64,000 bases of DNA, taken from contig CM030932.1 in NCBI GenBank assembly GCA_018136815.1, positions 9,674,429-9,738,428 of the forward strand, read 5' to 3'. Origin of the DNA: Isochrysis galbana. Its lineage: Eukaryota; Haptophyta; Isochrysidales; Isochrysidaceae. The position numbers and the translations under genes are program-made. The notes under the pieces were generated by a model. That model searched no databases. It saw only the letters and a list, made by a program, of their open reading frames with translations, and was not told where the DNA came from. Positions within the stretch are counted from its first letter, which is position 1; each line of letters opens with the position of its first letter. Shown piece by piece: positions 62,101-64,000 of the stretch.

Positions 62101-62545
62101 CACCCATGGATCAAAACGCTCCGCGACCGATCCACTAAAGGCGACCTCGTCTGCAACGCGCACCGACGGCACTGAGTATGCAGTCCGGCATCTCCTCTGC
62201 TTTGCATCGATCTCGATCTCTCAACAGCCTTTAGAGTTGAACCGCGTGCAAGGACGTGGCCAAGAAAGAAGAGATGGGCCGCAAGAGCAAGTCAATCCGC
62301 AGGCGATTAAGAAGACTTGGACGAATGTCGAATCGAAGGATCCGTTGGAAGTAGTTATGGATCACGAGCAAACGGAGGCGAGGTGGGCGACGAATGAGGC
62401 GAGCGTAAACACAAATTCAGCCTTATGGGAGCCGGTGGAGTGTCCACCGCCCCTCTTATGGTGGGAACATCTACTTGGTACCTGGAACCCGTTGCCGATC
62501 CTCGACAACCCAGAAGGGCGGCACATGCATTGCTTCGGCCCGTGA
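59117..62545 (+). CDS. HTTM-like multi-pass membrane protein, seven exons
   Basis: Predicted exons: 59117-59743, 59965-60032, 60172-60422, 60539-60954, 61129-61344, 61468-61560, 61667-62545. All introns are GT-AG and all phases agree, giving about 849 residues. Membrane segments are evident (FMVGLAFLCPAPLVSCAALA; IAISVALLLAAACR; ATRLFFFCPVALAPFLAIP; ALLLLITGLHAF). Diagnostic blocks: LFYSSAAFWK joined across the splice to INSSFLDHRFSCSSIYVAQ, ALTPPPNNVGAFSVIM, NMFGNLRMHGVGSNHLIAPT, and the end PEGRHMHCFGP. This matches HTTM/vitamin-K-carboxylase-like membrane proteins, which are expanded in some algae. The start is uncertain because the frame is open upstream through proline-rich sequence. Biochemical role unknown. 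Confidence 0.72.
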
Positions 62546-62627
62546 ATGTATCTACTAGTATCACCTTTGGCTCCGGTCATACTCCGGGAAGGGGTGACGT
62601 GGGATGCCTGCAGGCTATGCGATGAAT

Positions 62628-62948
62628 TTATGGTGGGGGTATTGTGAGTAGAACGGCGCGTCGCCCAGTTTGAATCGCGCCGCTCTTCCGGTTCCCTGCG
62701 CCGTGGGTGGGGCGCCTTTTCTCCCATGTTGTTCCAGCCCCCAGGAGGGGGCCAAGACATTGCTTCGGGGCTCTCAACGATATGGGGCATCCTTGGGGTA
62801 CCCCGCTGCTTGCGACATTGAAAGGGGCGCTTTTGTCTCCGTTGGTTTTGATGCAGGGTGTCGGTTTCGTCTCCACGTTAGTGAGTGCTCCGGTCAACGC
62901 TCTAGTACCGTTGAAACTCCTCTCCGAAGTTTGAGCATTTTTGAACAA
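62628..62948 (-). pseudogene. LINE reverse-transcriptase fragment
   Basis: Minus-strand reading contains KTNGDKSAPFNVASSGVPQG followed by CPISL. GVPQGCP-S is the hallmark of the RT palm in non-LTR retrotransposons. The frame degrades on both sides, and the catalytic DD box is not present. It may belong to the autonomous partner of the LINE-like elements in this window. Confidence 0.65.
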
Positions 62949-63382
62949 TTTACTGTGTGATAAAATGGCCTCAGTTAGATATGTCGAATGCCTTCTCCCA
63001 ATCCCCAGGGCGAGAAGGAGAAGGAGCTCCCCAAGGTCACCCGTTTCATCCAGGTATGAAGTATGGCCCTCGATCGCGTTAATTGTAGCAAGTGGGGGCG
63101 GGGGGCCGGAGGCGCTCTTTGAATCGAAGCGTCGGGTTCTAGGTCCACGCCCTCGAGCGCTTGTTGAGGTGCGCTACAATCGCGCTGAAGCTGAAAGCCT
63201 CGTCGGCTCCGCCTTGAAATTATTAAAACTTCTGCTACCCGCTAGAGCTTATCACGATATTATCACCCCATATTCATCGAAGACGAAAAGGGAAGGCTGA
63301 AGATCAGTGCAAAGTTCAGCCTCGTAGCGACAGCGCTCGGACTCGGACTCTCCGAGAGACTCGCCTAAGAAGGAAAGACAAC
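62949..63382. other. No gene recognised
   Basis: Short frames only, between the RT fragment and the LINE-like 5' end at 63383. Confidence 0.35.
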
Positions 63383-64000
63383 AACTAAGTTTATACTTGG
63401 TTGCGATGGAGCGCGCCGGCGGCGCCGGCGTGACTCCCCTCTCCTCCGACCCCCCCGCCGAGGGCCGAGGGCGGCCCCCTTGCCCCCATCCATAGATGGA
63501 CCAGTCGCTGGCGAAGCGGCCGCGCCCACCCTCAGAGGCCGAGCAGGTGCGTGCGACCCGGGTCGCACCACACGGCCCGTGGCCCCGGCGCCCCGGCCAC
63601 ACCACCCACAGCAGCCATGCTGGCCTCCCCCATGCGACATGCGAGGCAGCAGACTGCAGGCACCACGGGAAGACAGCATCAGGCGGACAAGACCAACACT
63701 CCACTGGGCATGCCAAGCTTAAAAAGAAGAAGGTCGCAGCGTGGAAAGGAGTTCAGAACCTCTCGATTCACGGGAGGACTCTACTAGTGAACTTTATTAT
63801 ATACGGGACTCCGAGATACTGGCTATATCCACTTCCACCCCCCCGGCGTGGTTCATGGAAGCTATCGACTCTGATGTTCAAGCTATACTTTGGGATAGGT
63901 CTCCACGGCTACAAGCGGAAGAAATAGGCTCCTCGCAAGAGGGTAGAAGATGGATAACCTATCCGGCATACCCGAGAGTGGGGACGAACGAGGATCAGCC
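63383..64000 (+). mobile_element. LINE-like element copy C, 5' part, running out of the window
   Basis: The 5' end AACTAAGTTTATACTTGG resembles the starts at 33266 and 39688. ATG 63406 opens MERAGGAGVTPLSSDPP, interrupted by a stop; a second start gives MDQSLAKRPRPPSEAEQVRA, like MDDRAMLDASNPKRPRE in element B. From 63720 the product changes abruptly to sequence typical of the region after a LINE RT: VAAWKGVQNLSIHGRTLLV, TPRYWLYPLPPP, then after a frameshift WFMEAIDSDVQAILWDRSPR. So this copy too has lost the central RT and joins ORF1 directly to the RT thumb region, at a different point from element B. Confidence 0.65.

Noticed and set aside
1..64000. tRNA, rRNA or CRISPR arrays
   Set aside because: No cloverleaf with a convincing B box, no rRNA-like conserved blocks and no regularly spaced direct repeats with unique spacers were seen on reading; a dedicated scan was not possible.

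Overview
The window is nuclear DNA of a single-celled eukaryotic alga, most likely a haptophyte. Evidence: spliced plant/algal genes (zeaxanthin epoxidase, ascorbate peroxidase exon, DGAT2), high GC, long CT/GA and G/C runs, a peroxiredoxin in which an in-frame TGA with a 3' SECIS-like hairpin replaces the catalytic cysteine, a probable GC-AG intron, and a multi-exon HTTM-type membrane protein with TPPPNN and FGNLRMHG motifs. The species assignment is inference. There are three 100-N scaffold gaps (5895-5994, 24196-24295, 44190-44289).

Layout. 1-5 kb: fragments of a LINE-like family, a secreted or organellar thioredoxin (minus), and two hAT-type MITEs with perfect 8-bp target duplications. 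5.2-5.5 kb: first exon of an ascorbate peroxidase. 6-19 kb: a Ty3/gypsy LTR retrotransposon, the most unusual object here. Its Gag start codon lies inside the LTR, Gag and Pol share one frame separated by a single UAG, Pol carries a phage-type cytosine-C5 methyltransferase domain upstream of the protease, and it ends in a chromodomain. 20.8-32 kb: a two-repeat Myb-like protein (minus), an unidentified soluble protein (minus), the selenoprotein peroxiredoxin (minus) and, divergently, zeaxanthin epoxidase (plus). 33.2-36.1 kb: a LINE-like element whose ORF has been split by an internal inversion. 36.2-37.7 kb: a twin-CX9C protein and a DGAT2-type acyltransferase overlapping as TAATG.

39-47 kb: nested transposons. 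A hAT transposase pseudogene is split by a LINE-like deletion derivative (14-bp target duplication), which is itself split by a hAT-type MITE (8-bp target duplication). A GlpT/SLC37-like transporter, cut by a gap, lies among them. 47.8-55.9 kb: a xylose-isomerase-like TIM-barrel fusion protein, an unidentified gene, an ankyrin/U-box ubiquitin ligase and a small unidentified gene. 56.5-64 kb: copia-like remnants, a short hAT element, a seven-exon HTTM-like membrane protein and more LINE-like fragments running off the end.

The host genes are mostly redox, photoprotection and lipid functions (thioredoxin, APX, selenoprotein Prx, ZEP, DGAT2). They sit as islands between transposons and microsatellites. 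Many apparent frameshifts are single-base indels, often in homopolymers, so some may be sequencing errors.
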